Positions 42,873-56,363 of a stretch of DNA of 64,000 nt are shown here, piece by piece. A model generated the notes under the pieces. It had not been told where the DNA came from, searched no databases, and saw only the letters and a program-made list of their open reading frames with translations. Made by a program: the position numbers and the translations under genes. The stretch comes from Pleodorina starrii. Its lineage: Eukaryota > Chlorophyta > Chlorophyceae > Chlamydomonadales > Volvocaceae. The stretch is taken from contig BRXU01000021.1 in assembly GCA_030267565.1 (NCBI GenBank), positions 2,140,501 through 2,204,500 on the forward strand, given 5' to 3'. The number at the start of each line of letters is the position of its first letter. The first letter of the stretch is position 1.

Positions 42873-45800
42873 TCTGGTCTGGTCTGGTCTGGTCTGGTCT
42901 GGTCTGGTCTGGTCTGGTCTGGTCTGGTCTGGTCTGGTCTGGTCTGGTCTGGTCTGGTCTGGTCTGGTCTGGTCTGGTCTGGTCTGGTCTGGTCTGGTCT
43001 GGTCTGGTCTGGTCTGGTCTGGTCTGGTCTGGTCTGGTCTGGTCTGGTCTGGTCTGGTCTGGTCTGGTCTGGTCTGGTCTGGTCTGGTCTGGTCTGGTCT
43101 GGTCTGGTCTGGTCTGGTCTGGTCTGGTCTGGTCTGGTCTGGTCTGGTCTGGTCTGGTCTGGTCTGGTCTGGTCTGGTCTGGTCTGGTCTGGTCTGGTCT
43201 GGTCTGGTCTGGTCTGGTCTGGTCTGGTCTGGTCTGGTCTGGTCTGGTCTGGTCTGGTCTGGTCTGGTCTGGTCTGGTCTGGTCTGGTCTGGTCTGGTCT
43301 GGTCTGGTCTGGTCTGGTCTGGTCTGGTCTGGTCTGGTCTGGTCTGGTCTGGTCTGGTCTGGTCTGGTCTGGTCTGGTCTGGTCTGGTCTGGTCTGGTCT
43401 GGTCTGGTCTGGTCTGGTCTGGTCTGGTCTGGTCTGGTCTGGTCTGGTCTGGTCTGGTCTGGTCTGGTCTGGTCTGGTCTGGTCTGGTCTGGTCTGGTCT
43501 GGTCTGGTCTGGTCTGGTCTGGTCTGGTCTGGTCTGGTCTGGTCTGGTCTGGTCTGGTCTGGTCTGGTCTGGTCTGGTCTGGTCTGGTCTGGTCTGGTCT
43601 GGTCTGGTCTGGTCTGGTCTGGTCTGGTCTGGTCTGGTCTGGTCTGGTCTGGTCTGGTCTGGTCTGGTCTGGTCTGGTCTGGTCTGGTCTGGTCTGGTCT
43701 GGTCTGGTCTGGTCTGGTCTGGTCTGGTCTGGTCTGGTCTGGTCTGGTCTGGTCTGGTCTGGTCTGGTCTGGTCTGGTCTGGTCTGGTCTGGTCTGGTCT
43801 GGTCTGGTCTGGTCTGGTCTGGTCTGGTCTGGTCTGGTCTGGTCTGGTCTGGTCTGGTCTGGTCTGGTCTGGTCTGGTCTGGTCTGGTCTGGTCTGGTCT
43901 GGTCTGGTCTGGTCTGGTCTGGTCTGGTCTGGTCTGGTCTGGTCTGGTCTGGTCTGGTCTGGTCTGGTCTGGTCTGGTCTGGTCTGGTCTGGTCTGGTCT
44001 GGTCTGGTCTGGTCTGGTCTGGTCTGGTCTGGTCTGGTCTGGTCTGGTCTGGTCTGGTCTGGTCTGGTCTGGTCTGGTCTGGTCTGGTCTGGTCTGGTCT
44101 GGTCTGGTCTGGTCTGGTCTGGTCTGGTCTGGTCTGGTCTGGTCTGGTCTGGTCTGGTCTGGTCTGGTCTGGTCTGGTCTGGTCTGGTCTGGTCTGGTCT
44201 GGTCTGGTCTGGTCTGGTCTGGTCTGGTCTGGTCTGGTCTGGTCTGGTCTGGTCTGGTCTGGTCTGGTCTGGTCTGGTCTGGTCTGGTCTGGTCTGGTCT
44301 GGTCTGGTCTGGTCTGGTCTGGTCTGGTCTGGTCTGGTCTGGTCTGGTCTGGTCTGGTCTGGTCTGGTCTGGTCTGGTCTGGTCTGGTCTGGTCTGGTCT
44401 GGTCTGGTCTGGTCTGGTCTGGTCTGGTCTGGTCTGGTCTGGTCTGGTCTGGTCTGGTCTGGTCTGGTCTGGTCTGGTCTGGTCTGGTCTGGTCTGGTCT
44501 GGTCTGGTCTGGTCTGGTCTGGTCTGGTCTGGTCTGGTCTGGTCTGGTCTGGTCTGGTCTGGTCTGGTCTGGTCTGGTCTGGTCTGGTCTGGTCTGGTCT
44601 GGTCTGGTCTGGTCTGGTCTGGTCTGGTCTGGTCTGGTCTGGTCTGGTCTGGTCTGGTCTGGTCTGGTCTGGTCTGGTCTGGTCTGGTCTGGTCTGGTCT
44701 GGTCTGGTCTGGTCTGGTCTGGTCTGGTCTGGTCTGGTCTGGTCTGTCTGGTCTGGTCTGGTCTGGTCTGGTCTGGTCTGGTCTGGTCTGGTCTGGTCTG
44801 GTCTGGTCTGGTCTGGTCTGGTCTGGTCTGGTCTGGTCTGGTCTGGTCTGGTCTGGTCTGGTCTGGTCTGGTCTGGTCTGGTCTGGTCTGGTCTGGTCTG
44901 GTCTGGTCTGGTCTGGTCTGGTCTGGTCTGGTCTGGTCTGGTCTGGTCTGGTCTGGTCTGGTCTGGTCTGGTCTGGTCTGGTCTGGTCTGGTCTGGTCTG
45001 GTCTGGTCTGGTCTGGTCTGGTCTGGTCTGGTCTGGTCTGGTCTGGTCTGGTCTGGTCTGGTCTGGTCTGGTCTGGTCTGGTCTGGTCTGGTCTGGTCTG
45101 GTCTGGTCTGGTCTGGTCTGGTCTGGTCTGGTCTGGTCTGGTCTGGTCTGGTCTGGTCTGGTCTGGTCTGGTCTGGTCTGGTCTGGTCTGGTCTGGTCTG
45201 GTCTGGTCTGGTCTGGTCTGGTCTGGTCTGGTCTGGTCTGGTCTGGTCTGGTCTGGTCTGGTCTGGTCTGGTCTGGTCTGGTCTGGTCTGGTCTGGTCTG
45301 GTCTGGTCTGGTCTGGTCTGGTCTGGTCTGGTCTGGTCTGGTCTGGTCTGGTCTGGTCTGGTCTGGTCTGGTCTGGTCTGGTCTGGTCTGGTCTGGTCTG
45401 GTCTGGTCTGGTCTGGTCTGGTCTGGTCTGGTCTGGTCTGGTCTGGTCTGGTCTGGTCTGGTCTGGTCTGGTCTGGTCTGGTCTGGTCTGGTCTGGTCTG
45501 GTCTGGTCTGGTCTGGTCTGGTCTGGTCTGGTCTGGTCTGGTCTGGTCTGGTCTGGTCTGGTCTGGTCTGGTCTGGTCTGGTCTGGTCTGGTCTGGTCTG
45601 GTCTGGTCTGGTCTGGTCTGGTCTGGTCTGGTCTGGTCTGGTCTGGTCTGGTCTGGTCTGGTCTGGTCTGGTCTGGTCTGGTCTGGTCTGGTCTGGTCTG
45701 GTCTGGTCTGGTCTGGTCTGGTCTGGTCTGGTCTGGTCTGGTCTGGTCTGGTCTGGTCTGGTCTGGTCTGGTCTGGTCTGGTCTGGTCTGGTCTGGTCTG

Positions 45801-48800
45801 GTCTGGTCTGGTCTGGTCTGGTCTGGTCTGGTCTGGTCTGGTCTGGTCTGGTCTGGTCTGGTCTGGTCTGGTCTGGTCTGGTCTGGTCTGGTCTGGTCTG
45901 GTCTGGTCTGGTCTGGTCTGGTCTGGTCTGGTCTGGTCTGGTCTGGTCTGGTCTGGTCTGGTCTGGTCTGGTCTGGTCTGGTCTGGTCTGGTCTGGTCTG
46001 GTCTGGTCTGGTCTGGTCTGGTCTGGTCTGGTCTGGTCTGGTCTGGTCTGGTCTGGTCTGGTCTGGTCTGGTCTGGTCTGGTCTGGTCTGGTCTGGTCTG
46101 GTCTGGTCTGGTCTGGTCTGGTCTGGTCTGGTCTGGTCTGGTCTGGTCTGGTCTGGTCTGGTCTGGTCTGGTCTGGTCTGGTCTGGTCTGGTCTGGTCTG
46201 GTCTGGTCTGGTCTGGTCTGGTCTGGTCTGGTCTGGTCTGGTCTGGTCTGGTCTGGTCTGGTCTGGTCTGGTCTGGTCTGGTCTGGTCTGGTCTGGTCTG
46301 GTCTGGTCTGGTCTGGTCTGTCTGGTCTGGTCTGGTCTGGTCTGGTCTGGTCTGGTCTGGTCTGGTCTGGTCTGGTCTGGTCTGGTCTGGTCTGGTCTGG
46401 TCTGGTCTGGTCTGGTCTGGTCTGGTCTGGTCTGGTCTGGTCTGGTCTGGTCTGGTCTGGTCTGGTCTGGTCTGGTCTGGTCTGGTCTGGTCTGGTCTGG
46501 TCTGGTCTGGTCTGGTCTGGTCTGGTCTGGTCTGGTCTGGTCTGGTCTGGTCTGGTCTGGTCTGGTCTGGTCTGGTCTGGTCTGGTCTGGTCTGGTCTGG
46601 TCTGGTCTGGTCTGGTCTGGTCTGGTCTGGTCTGGTCTGGTCTGGTCTGGTCTGGTCTGGTCTGGTCTGGTCTGGTCTGGTCTGGTCTGGTCTGGTCTGG
46701 TCTGGTCTGGTCTGGTCTGGTCTGGTCTGGTCTGGTCTGGTCTGGTCTGGTCTGGTCTGGTCTGGTCTGGTCTGGTCTGGTCTGGTCTGGTCTGGTCTGG
46801 TCTGGTCTGGTCTGGTCTGGTCTGGTCTGGTCTGGTCTGGTCTGGTCTGGTCTGGTCTGGTCTGGTCTGGTCTGGTCTGGTCTGGTCTGGTCTGGTCTGG
46901 TCTGGTCTGGTCTGGTCTGGTCTGGTCTGGTCTGGTCTGGTCTGGTCTGGTCTGGTCTGGTCTGGTCTGGTCTGGTCTGGTCTGGTCTGGTCTGGTCTGG
47001 TCTGGTCTGGTCTGGTCTGGTCTGGTCTGGTCTGGTCTGGTCTGGTCTGGTCTGGTCTGGTCTGGTCTGGTCTGGTCTGGTCTGGTCTGGTCTGGTCTGG
47101 TCTGGTCTGGTCTGGTCTGGTCTGGTCTGGTCTGGTCTGGTCTGGTCTGGTCTGGTCTGGTCTGGTCTGGTCTGGTCTGGTCTGGTCTGGTCTGGTCTGG
47201 TCTGGTCTGGTCTGGTCTGGTCTGGTCTGGTCTGGTCTGGTCTGGTCTGGTCTGGTCTGGTCTGGTCTGGTCTGGTCTGGTCTGGTCTGGTCTGGTCTGG
47301 TCTGGTCTGGTCTGGTCTGGTCTGGTCTGGTCTGGTCTGGTCTGGTCTGGTCTGGTCTGGTCTGGTCTGGTCTGGTCTGGTCTGGTCTGGTCTGGTCTGG
47401 TCTGGTCTGGTCTGGTCTGGTCTGGTCTGGTCTGGTCTGGTCTGGTCTGGTCTGGTCTGGTCTGGTCTGGTCTGGTCTGGTCTGGTCTGGTCTGGTCTGG
47501 TCTGGTCTGGTCTGGTCTGGTCTGGTCTGGTCTGGTCTGGTCTGGTCTGGTCTGGTCTGGTCTGGTCTGGTCTGGTCTGGTCTGGTCTGGTCTGGTCTGG
47601 TCTGGTCTGGTCTGGTCTGGTCTGGTCTGGTCTGGTCTGGTCTGGTCTGGTCTGGTCTGGTCTGGTCTGGTCTGGTCTGGTCTGGTCTGGTCTGGTCTGG
47701 TCTGGTCTGGTCTGGTCTGGTCTGGTCTGGTCTGGTCTGGTCTGGTCTGGTCTGGTCTGGTCTGGTCTGGTCTGGTCTGGTCTGGTCTGGTCTGGTCTGG
47801 TCTGGTCTGGTCTGGTCTGGTCTGGTCTGGTCTGGTCTGGTCTGGTCTGGTCTGGTCTGGTCTGGTCTGGTCTGGTCTGGTCTGGTCTGGTCTGGTCTGG
47901 TCTGGTCTGGTCTGGTCTGGTCTGGTCTGGTCTGGTCTGGTCTGGTCTGGTCTGGTCTGGTCTGGTCTGGTCTGGTCTGGTCTGGTCTGGTCTGGTCTGG
48001 TCTGGTCTGGTCTGGTCTGGTCTGGTCTGGTCTGGTCTGGTCTGGTCTGGTCTGGTCTGGTCTGGTCTGGTCTGGTCTGGTCTGGTCTGGTCTGGTCTGG
48101 TCTGGTCTGGTCTGGTCTGGTCTGGTCTGGTCTGGTCTGGTCTGGTCTGGTCTGGTCTGGTCTGGTCTGGTCTGGTCTGGTCTGGTCTGGTCTGGTCTGG
48201 TCTGGTCTGGTCTGGTCTGGTCTGGTCTGGTCTGGTCTGGTCTGGTCTGGTCTGGTCTGGTCTGGTCTGGTCTGGTCTGGTCTGGTCTGGTCTGGTCTGG
48301 TCTGGTCTGGTCTGGTCTGGTCTGGTCTGGTCTGGTCTGGTCTGGTCTGGTCTGGTCTGGTCTGGTCTGGTCTGGTCTGGTCTGGTCTGGTCTGGTCTGG
48401 TCTGGTCTGGTCTGGTCTGGTCTGGTCTGGTCTGGTCTGGTCTGGTCTGGTCTGGTCTGGTCTGGTCTGGTCTGGTCTGGTCTGGTCTGGTCTGGTCTGG
48501 TCTGGTCTGGTCTGGTCTGGTCTGGTCTGGTCTGGTCTGGTCTGGTCTGGTCTGGTCTGGTCTGGTCTGGTCTGGTCTGGTCTGGTCTGGTCTGGTCTGG
48601 TCTGGTCTGGTCTGGTCTGGTCTGGTCTGGTCTGGTCTGGTCTGGTCTGGTCTGGTCTGGTCTGGTCTGGTCTGGTCTGGTCTGGTCTGGTCTGGTCTGG
48701 TCTGGTCTGGTCTGGTCTGGTCTGGTCTGGTCTGGTCTGGTCTGGTCTGGTCTGGTCTGGTCTGGTCTGGTCTGGTCTGGTCTGGTCTGGTCTGGTCTGG

Positions 48801-51800
48801 TCTGGTCTGGTCTGGTCTGGTCTGGTCTGGTCTGGTCTGGTCTGGTCTGGTCTGGTCTGGTCTGGTCTGGTCTGGTCTGGTCTGGTCTGGTCTGGTCTGG
48901 TCTGGTCTGGTCTGGTCTGGTCTGGTCTGGTCTGGTCTGGTCTGGTCTGGTCTGGTCTGGTCTGGTCTGGTCTGGTCTGGTCTGGTCTGGTCTGGTCTGG
49001 TCTGGTCTGGTCTGGTCTGGTCTGGTCTGGTCTGGTCTGGTCTGGTCTGGTCTGGTCTGGTCTGGTCTGGTCTGGTCTGGTCTGGTCTGGTCTGGTCTGG
49101 TCTGGTCTGGTCTGGTCTGGTCTGGTCTGGTCTGGTCTGGTCTGGTCTGGTCTGGTCTGGTCTGGTCTGGTCTGGTCTGGTCTGGTCTGGTCTGGTCTGG
49201 TCTGGTCTGGTCTGGTCTGGTCTGGTCTGGTCTGGTCTGGTCTGGTCTGGTCTGGTCTGGTCTGGTCTGGTCTGGTCTGGTCTGGTCTGGTCTGGTCTGG
49301 TCTGGTCTGGTCTGGTCTGGTCTGGTCTGGTCTGGTCTGGTCTGGTCTGGTCTGGTCTGGTCTGGTCTGGTCTGGTCTGGTCTGGTCTGGTCTGGTCTGG
49401 TCTGGTCTGGTCTGGTCTGGTCTGGTCTGGTCTGGTCTGGTCTGGTCTGGTCTGGTCTGGTCTGGTCTGGTCTGGTCTGGTCTGGTCTGGTCTGGTCTGG
49501 TCTGGTCTGGTCTGGTCTGGTCTGGTCTGGTCTGGTCTGGTCTGGTCTGGTCTGGTCTGGTCTGGTCTGGTCTGGTCTGGTCTGGTCTGGTCTGGTCTGG
49601 TCTGGTCTGGTCTGGTCTGGTCTGGTCTGGTCTGGTCTGGTCTGGTCTGGTCTGGTCTGGTCTGGTCTGGTCTGGTCTGGTCTGGTCTGGTCTGGTCTGG
49701 TCTGGTCTGGTCTGGTCTGGTCTGGTCTGGTCTGGTCTGGTCTGGTCTGGTCTGGTCTGGTCTGGTCTGGTCTGGTCTGGTCTGGTCTGGTCTGGTCTGG
49801 TCTGGTCTGGTCTGGTCTGGTCTGGTCTGGTCTGGTCTGGTCTGGTCTGGTCTGGTCTGGTCTGGTCTGGTCTGGTCTGGTCTGGTCTGGTCTGGTCTGG
49901 TCTGGTCTGGTCTGGTCTGGTCTGGTCTGGTCTGGTCTGGTCTGGTCTGGTCTGGTCTGGTCTGGTCTGGTCTGGTCTGGTCTGGTCTGGTCTGGTCTGG
50001 TCTGGTCTGGTCTGGTCTGGTCTGGTCTGGTCTGGTCTGGTCTGGTCTGGTCTGGTCTGGTCTGGTCTGGTCTGGTCTGGTCTGGTCTGGTCTGGTCTGG
50101 TCTGGTCTGGTCTGGTCTGGTCTGGTCTGGTCTGGTCTGGTCTGGTCTGGTCTGGTCTGGTCTGGTCTGGTCTGGTCTGGTCTGGTCTGGTCTGGTCTGG
50201 TCTGGTCTGGTCTGGTCTGGTCTGGTCTGGTCTGGTCTGGTCTGGTCTGGTCTGGTCTGGTCTGGTCTGGTCTGGTCTGGTCTGGTCTGGTCTGGTCTGG
50301 TCTGGTCTGGTCTGGTCTGGTCTGGTCTGGTCTGGTCTGGTCTGGTCTGGTCTGGTCTGGTCTGGTCTGGTCTGGTCTGGTCTGGTCTGGTCTGGTCTGG
50401 TCTGGTCTGGTCTGGTCTGGTCTGGTCTGGTCTGGTCTGGTCTGGTCTGGTCTGGTCTGGTCTGGTCTGGTCTGGTCTGGTCTGGTCTGGTCTGGTCTGG
50501 TCTGGTCTGGTCTGGTCTGGTCTGGTCTGGTCTGGTCTGGTCTGGTCTGGTCTGGTCTGGTCTGGTCTGGTCTGGTCTGGTCTGGTCTGGTCTGGTCTGG
50601 TCTGGTCTGGTCTGGTCTGGTCTGGTCTGGTCTGGTCTGGTCTGGTCTGGTCTGGTCTGGTCTGGTCTGGTCTGGTCTGGTCTGGTCTGGTCTGGTCTGG
50701 TCTGGTCTGGTCTGGTCTGGTCTGGTCTGGTCTGGTCTGGTCTGGTCTGGTCTGGTCTGGTCTGGTCTGGTCTGGTCTGGTCTGGTCTGGTCTGGTCTGG
50801 TCTGGTCTGGTCTGGTCTGGTCTGGTCTGGTCTGGTCTGGTCTGGTCTGGTCTGGTCTGGTCTGGTCTGGTCTGGTCTGGTCTGGTCTGGTCTGGTCTGG
50901 TCTGGTCTGGTCTGGTCTGGTCTGGTCTGGTCTGGTCTGGTCTGGTCTGGTCTGGTCTGGTCTGGTCTGGTCTGGTCTGGTCTGGTCTGGTCTGGTCTGG
51001 TCTGGTCTGGTCTGGTCTGGTCTGGTCTGGTCTGGTCTGGTCTGGTCTGGTCTGGTCTGGTCTGGTCTGGTCTGGTCTGGTCTGGTCTGGTCTGGTCTGG
51101 TCTGGTCTGGTCTGGTCTGGTCTGGTCTGGTCTGGTCTGGTCTGGTCTGGTCTGGTCTGGTCTGGTCTGGTCTGGTCTGGTCTGGTCTGGTCTGGTCTGG
51201 TCTGGTCTGGTCTGGTCTGGTCTGGTCTGGTCTGGTCTGGTCTGGTCTGGTCTGGTCTGGTCTGGTCTGGTCTGGTCTGGTCTGGTCTGGTCTGGTCTGG
51301 TCTGGTCTGGTCTGGTCTGGTCTGGTCTGGTCTGGTCTGGTCTGGTCTGGTCTGGTCTGGTCTGGTCTGGTCTGGTCTGGTCTGGTCTGGTCTGGTCTGG
51401 TCTGGTCTGGTCTGGTCTGGTCTGGTCTGGTCTGGTCTGGTCTGGTCTGGTCTGGTCTGGTCTGGTCTGGTCTGGTCTGGTCTGGTCTGGTCTGGTCTGG
51501 TCTGGTCTGGTCTGGTCTGGTCTGGTCTGGTCTGGTCTGGTCTGGTCTGGTCTGGTCTGGTCTGGTCTGGTCTGGTCTGGTCTGGTCTGGTCTGGTCTGG
51601 TCTGGTCTGGTCTGGTCTGGTCTGGTCTGGTCTGGTCTGGTCTGGTCTGGTCTGGTCTGGTCTGGTCTGGTCTGGTCTGGTCTGGTCTGGTCTGGTCTGG
51701 TCTGGTCTGGTCTGGTCTGGTCTGGTCTGGTCTGGTCTGGTCTGGTCTGGTCTGGTCTGGTCTGGTCTGGTCTGGTCTGGTCTGGTCTGGTCTGGTCTGG

Positions 51801-54800
51801 TCTGGTCTGGTCTGGTCTGGTCTGGTCTGGTCTGGTCTGGTCTGGTCTGGTCTGGTCTGGTCTGGTCTGGTCTGGTCTGGTCTGGTCTGGTCTGGTCTGG
51901 TCTGGTCTGGTCTGGTCTGGTCTGGTCTGGTCTGGTCTGGTCTGGTCTGGTCTGGTCTGGTCTGGTCTGGTCTGGTCTGGTCTGGTCTGGTCTGGTCTGG
52001 TCTGGTCTGGTCTGGTCTGGTCTGGTCTGGTCTGGTCTGGTCTGGTCTGGTCTGGTCTGGTCTGGTCTGGTCTGGTCTGGTCTGGTCTGGTCTGGTCTGG
52101 TCTGGTCTGGTCTGGTCTGGTCTGGTCTGGTCTGGTCTGGTCTGGTCTGGTCTGGTCTGGTCTGGTCTGGTCTGGTCTGGTCTGGTCTGGTCTGGTCTGG
52201 TCTGGTCTGGTCTGGTCTGGTCTGGTCTGGTCTGGTCTGGTCTGGTCTGGTCTGGTCTGGTCTGGTCTGGTCTGGTCTGGTCTGGTCTGGTCTGGTCTGG
52301 TCTGGTCTGGTCTGGTCTGGTCTGGTCTGGTCTGGTCTGGTCTGGTCTGGTCTGGTCTGGTCTGGTCTGGTCTGGTCTGGTCTGGTCTGGTCTGGTCTGG
52401 TCTGGTCTGGTCTGGTCTGGTCTGGTCTGGTCTGGTCTGGTCTGGTCTGGTCTGGTCTGGTCTGGTCTGGTCTGGTCTGGTCTGGTCTGGTCTGGTCTGG
52501 TCTGGTCTGGTCTGGTCTGGTCTGGTCTGGTCTGGTCTGGTCTGGTCTGGTCTGGTCTGGTCTGGTCTGGTCTGGTCTGGTCTGGTCTGGTCTGGTCTGG
52601 TCTGGTCTGGTCTGGTCTGGTCTGGTCTGGTCTGGTCTGGTCTGGTCTGGTCTGGTCTGGTCTGGTCTGGTCTGGTCTGGTCTGGTCTGGTCTGGTCTGG
52701 TCTGGTCTGGTCTGGTCTGGTCTGGTCTGGTCTGGTCTGGTCTGGTCTGGTCTGGTCTGGTCTGGTCTGGTCTGGTCTGGTCTGGTCTGGTCTGGTCTGG
52801 TCTGGTCTGGTCTGGTCTGGTCTGGTCTGGTCTGGTCTGGTCTGGTCTGGTCTGGTCTGGTCTGGTCTGGTCTGGTCTGGTCTGGTCTGGTCTGGTCTGG
52901 TCTGGTCTGGTCTGGTCTGGTCTGGTCTGGTCTGGTCTGGTCTGGTCTGGTCTGGTCTGGTCTGGTCTGGTCTGGTCTGGTCTGGTCTGGTCTGGTCTGG
53001 TCTGGTCTGGTCTGGTCTGGTCTGGTCTGGTCTGGTCTGGTCTGGTCTGGTCTGGTCTGGTCTGGTCTGGTCTGGTCTGGTCTGGTCTGGTCTGGTCTGG
53101 TCTGGTCTGGTCTGGTCTGGTCTGGTCTGGTCTGGTCTGGTCTGGTCTGGTCTGGTCTGGTCTGGTCTGGTCTGGTCTGGTCTGGTCTGGTCTGGTCTGG
53201 TCTGGTCTGGTCTGGTCTGGTCTGGTCTGGTCTGGTCTGGTCTGGTCTGGTCTGGTCTGGTCTGGTCTGGTCTGGTCTGGTCTGGTCTGGTCTGGTCTGG
53301 TCTGGTCTGGTCTGGTCTGGTCTGGTCTGGTCTGGTCTGGTCTGGTCTGGTCTGGTCTGGTCTGGTCTGGTCTGGTCTGGTCTGGTCTGGTCTGGTCTGG
53401 TCTGGTCTGGTCTGGTCTGGTCTGGTCTGGTCTGGTCTGGTCTGGTCTGGTCTGGTCTGGTCTGGTCTGGTCTGGTCTGGTCTGGTCTGGTCTGGTCTGG
53501 TCTGGTCTGGTCTGGTCTGGTCTGGTCTGGTCTGGTCTGGTCTGGTCTGGTCTGGTCTGGTCTGGTCTGGTCTGGTCTGGTCTGGTCTGGTCTGGTCTGG
53601 TCTGGTCTGGTCTGGTCTGGTCTGGTCTGGTCTGGTCTGGTCTGGTCTGGTCTGGTCTGGTCTGGTCTGGTCTGGTCTGGTCTGGTCTGGTCTGGTCTGG
53701 TCTGGTCTGGTCTGGTCTGGTCTGGTCTGGTCTGGTCTGGTCTGGTCTGGTCTGGTCTGGTCTGGTCTGGTCTGGTCTGGTCTGGTCTGGTCTGGTCTGG
53801 TCTGGTCTGGTCTGGTCTGGTCTGGTCTGGTCTGGTCTGGTCTGGTCTGGTCTGGTCTGGTCTGGTCTGGTCTGGTCTGGTCTGGTCTGGTCTGGTCTGG
53901 TCTGGTCTGGTCTGGTCTGGTCTGGTCTGGTCTGGTCTGGTCTGGTCTGGTCTGGTCTGGTCTGGTCTGGTCTGGTCTGGTCTGGTCTGGTCTGGTCTGG
54001 TCTGGTCTGGTCTGGTCTGGTCTGGTCTGGTCTGGTCTGGTCTGGTCTGGTCTGGTCTGGTCTGGTCTGGTCTGGTCTGGTCTGGTCTGGTCTGGTCTGG
54101 TCTGGTCTGGTCTGGTCTGGTCTGGTCTGGTCTGGTCTGGTCTGGTCTGGTCTGGTCTGGTCTGGTCTGGTCTGGTCTGGTCTGGTCTGGTCTGGTCTGG
54201 TCTGGTCTGGTCTGGTCTGGTCTGGTCTGGTCTGGTCTGGTCTGGTCTGGTCTGGTCTGGTCTGGTCTGGTCTGGTCTGGTCTGGTCTGGTCTGGTCTGG
54301 TCTGGTCTGGTCTGGTCTGGTCTGGTCTGGTCTGGTCTGGTCTGGTCTGGTCTGGTCTGGTCTGGTCTGGTCTGGTCTGGTCTGGTCTGGTCTGGTCTGG
54401 TCTGGTCTGGTCTGGTCTGGTCTGGTCTGGTCTGGTCTGGTCTGGTCTGGTCTGGTCTGGTCTGGTCTGGTCTGGTCTGGTCTGGTCTGGTCTGGTCTGG
54501 TCTGGTCTGGTCTGGTCTGGTCTGGTCTGGTCTGGTCTGGTCTGGTCTGGTCTGGTCTGGTCTGGTCTGGTCTGGTCTGGTCTGGTCTGGTCTGGTCTGG
54601 TCTGGTCTGGTCTGGTCTGGTCTGGTCTGGTCTGGTCTGGTCTGGTCTGGTCTGGTCTGGTCTGGTCTGGTCTGGTCTGGTCTGGTCTGGTCTGGTCTGG
54701 TCTGGTCTGGTCTGGTCTGGTCTGGTCTGGTCTGGTCTGGTCTGGTCTGGTCTGGTCTGGTCTGGTCTGGTCTGGTCTGGTCTGGTCTGGTCTGGTCTGG

Positions 54801-56363
54801 TCTGGTCTGGTCTGGTCTGGTCTGGTCTGGTCTGGTCTGGTCTGGTCTGGTCTGGTCTGGTCTGGTCTGGTCTGGTCTGGTCTGGTCTGGTCTGGTCTGG
54901 TCTGGTCTGGTCTGGTCTGGTCTGGTCTGGTCTGGTCTGGTCTGGTCTGGTCTGGTCTGGTCTGGTCTGGTCTGGTCTGGTCTGGTCTGGTCTGGTCTGG
55001 TCTGGTCTGGTCTGGTCTGGTCTGGTCTGGTCTGGTCTGGTCTGGTCTGGTCTGGTCTGGTCTGGTCTGGTCTGGTCTGGTCTGGTCTGGTCTGGTCTGG
55101 TCTGGTCTGGTCTGGTCTGGTCTGGTCTGGTCTGGTCTGGTCTGGTCTGGTCTGGTCTGGTCTGGTCTGGTCTGGTCTGGTCTGGTCTGGTCTGGTCTGG
55201 TCTGGTCTGGTCTGGTCTGGTCTGGTCTGGTCTGGTCTGGTCTGGTCTGGTCTGGTCTGGTCTGGTCTGGTCTGGTCTGGTCTGGTCTGGTCTGGTCTGG
55301 TCTGGTCTGGTCTGGTCTGGTCTGGTCTGGTCTGGTCTGGTCTGGTCTGGTCTGGTCTGGTCTGGTCTGGTCTGGTCTGGTCTGGTCTGGTCTGGTCTGG
55401 TCTGGTCTGGTCTGGTCTGGTCTGGTCTGGTCTGGTCTGGTCTGGTCTGGTCTGGTCTGGTCTGGTCTGGTCTGGTCTGGTCTGGTCTGGTCTGGTCTGG
55501 TCTGGTCTGGTCTGGTCTGGTCTGGTCTGGTCTGGTCTGGTCTGGTCTGGTCTGGTCTGGTCTGGTCTGGTCTGGTCTGGTCTGGTCTGGTCTGGTCTGG
55601 TCTGGTCTGGTCTGGTCTGGTCTGGTCTGGTCTGGTCTGGTCTGGTCTGGTCTGGTCTGGTCTGTCTGGTCTGGTCTGGTCTGGTCTGGTCTGGTCTGGT
55701 CTGGTCTGGTCTGGTCTGGTCTGGTCTGGTCTGGTCTGGTCTGGTCTGGTCTGGTCTGGTCTGGTCTGGTCTGGTCTGGTCTGGTCTGGTCTGGTCTGGT
55801 CTGGTCTGGTCTGGTCTGGTCTGGTCTGGTCTGGTCTGGTCTGGTCTGGTCTGGTCTGGTCTGGTCTGGTCTGGTCTGGTCTGGTCTGGTCTGGTCTGGT
55901 CTGGTCTGGTCTGGTCTGGTCTGGTCTGGTCTGGTCTGGTCTGGTCTGGTCTGGTCTGGTCTGGTCTGGTCTGGTCTGGTCTGGTCTGGTCTGGTCTGGT
56001 CTGGTCTGGTCTGGTCTGGTCTGGTCTGGTCTGGTCTGGTCTGGTCTGGTCTGGTCTGGTCTGGTCTGGTCTGGTCTGGTCTGGTCTGGTCTGGTCTGGT
56101 CTGGTCTGGTCTGGTCTGGTCTGGTCTGGTCTGGTCTGGTCTGGTCTGGTCTGGTCTGGTCTGGTCTGGTCTGGTCTGGTCTGGTCTGGTCTGGTCTGGT
56201 CTGGTCTGGTCTGGTCTGGTCTGGTCTGGTCTGGTCTGGTCTGGTCTGGTCTGGTCTGGTCTGGTCTGGTCTGGTCTGGTCTGGTCTGGTCTGGTCTGGT
56301 CTGGTCTGGTCTGGTCTGGTCTGGTCTGGTCTGGTCTGGTCTGGTCTGGTCTGGTCTGGTCTG

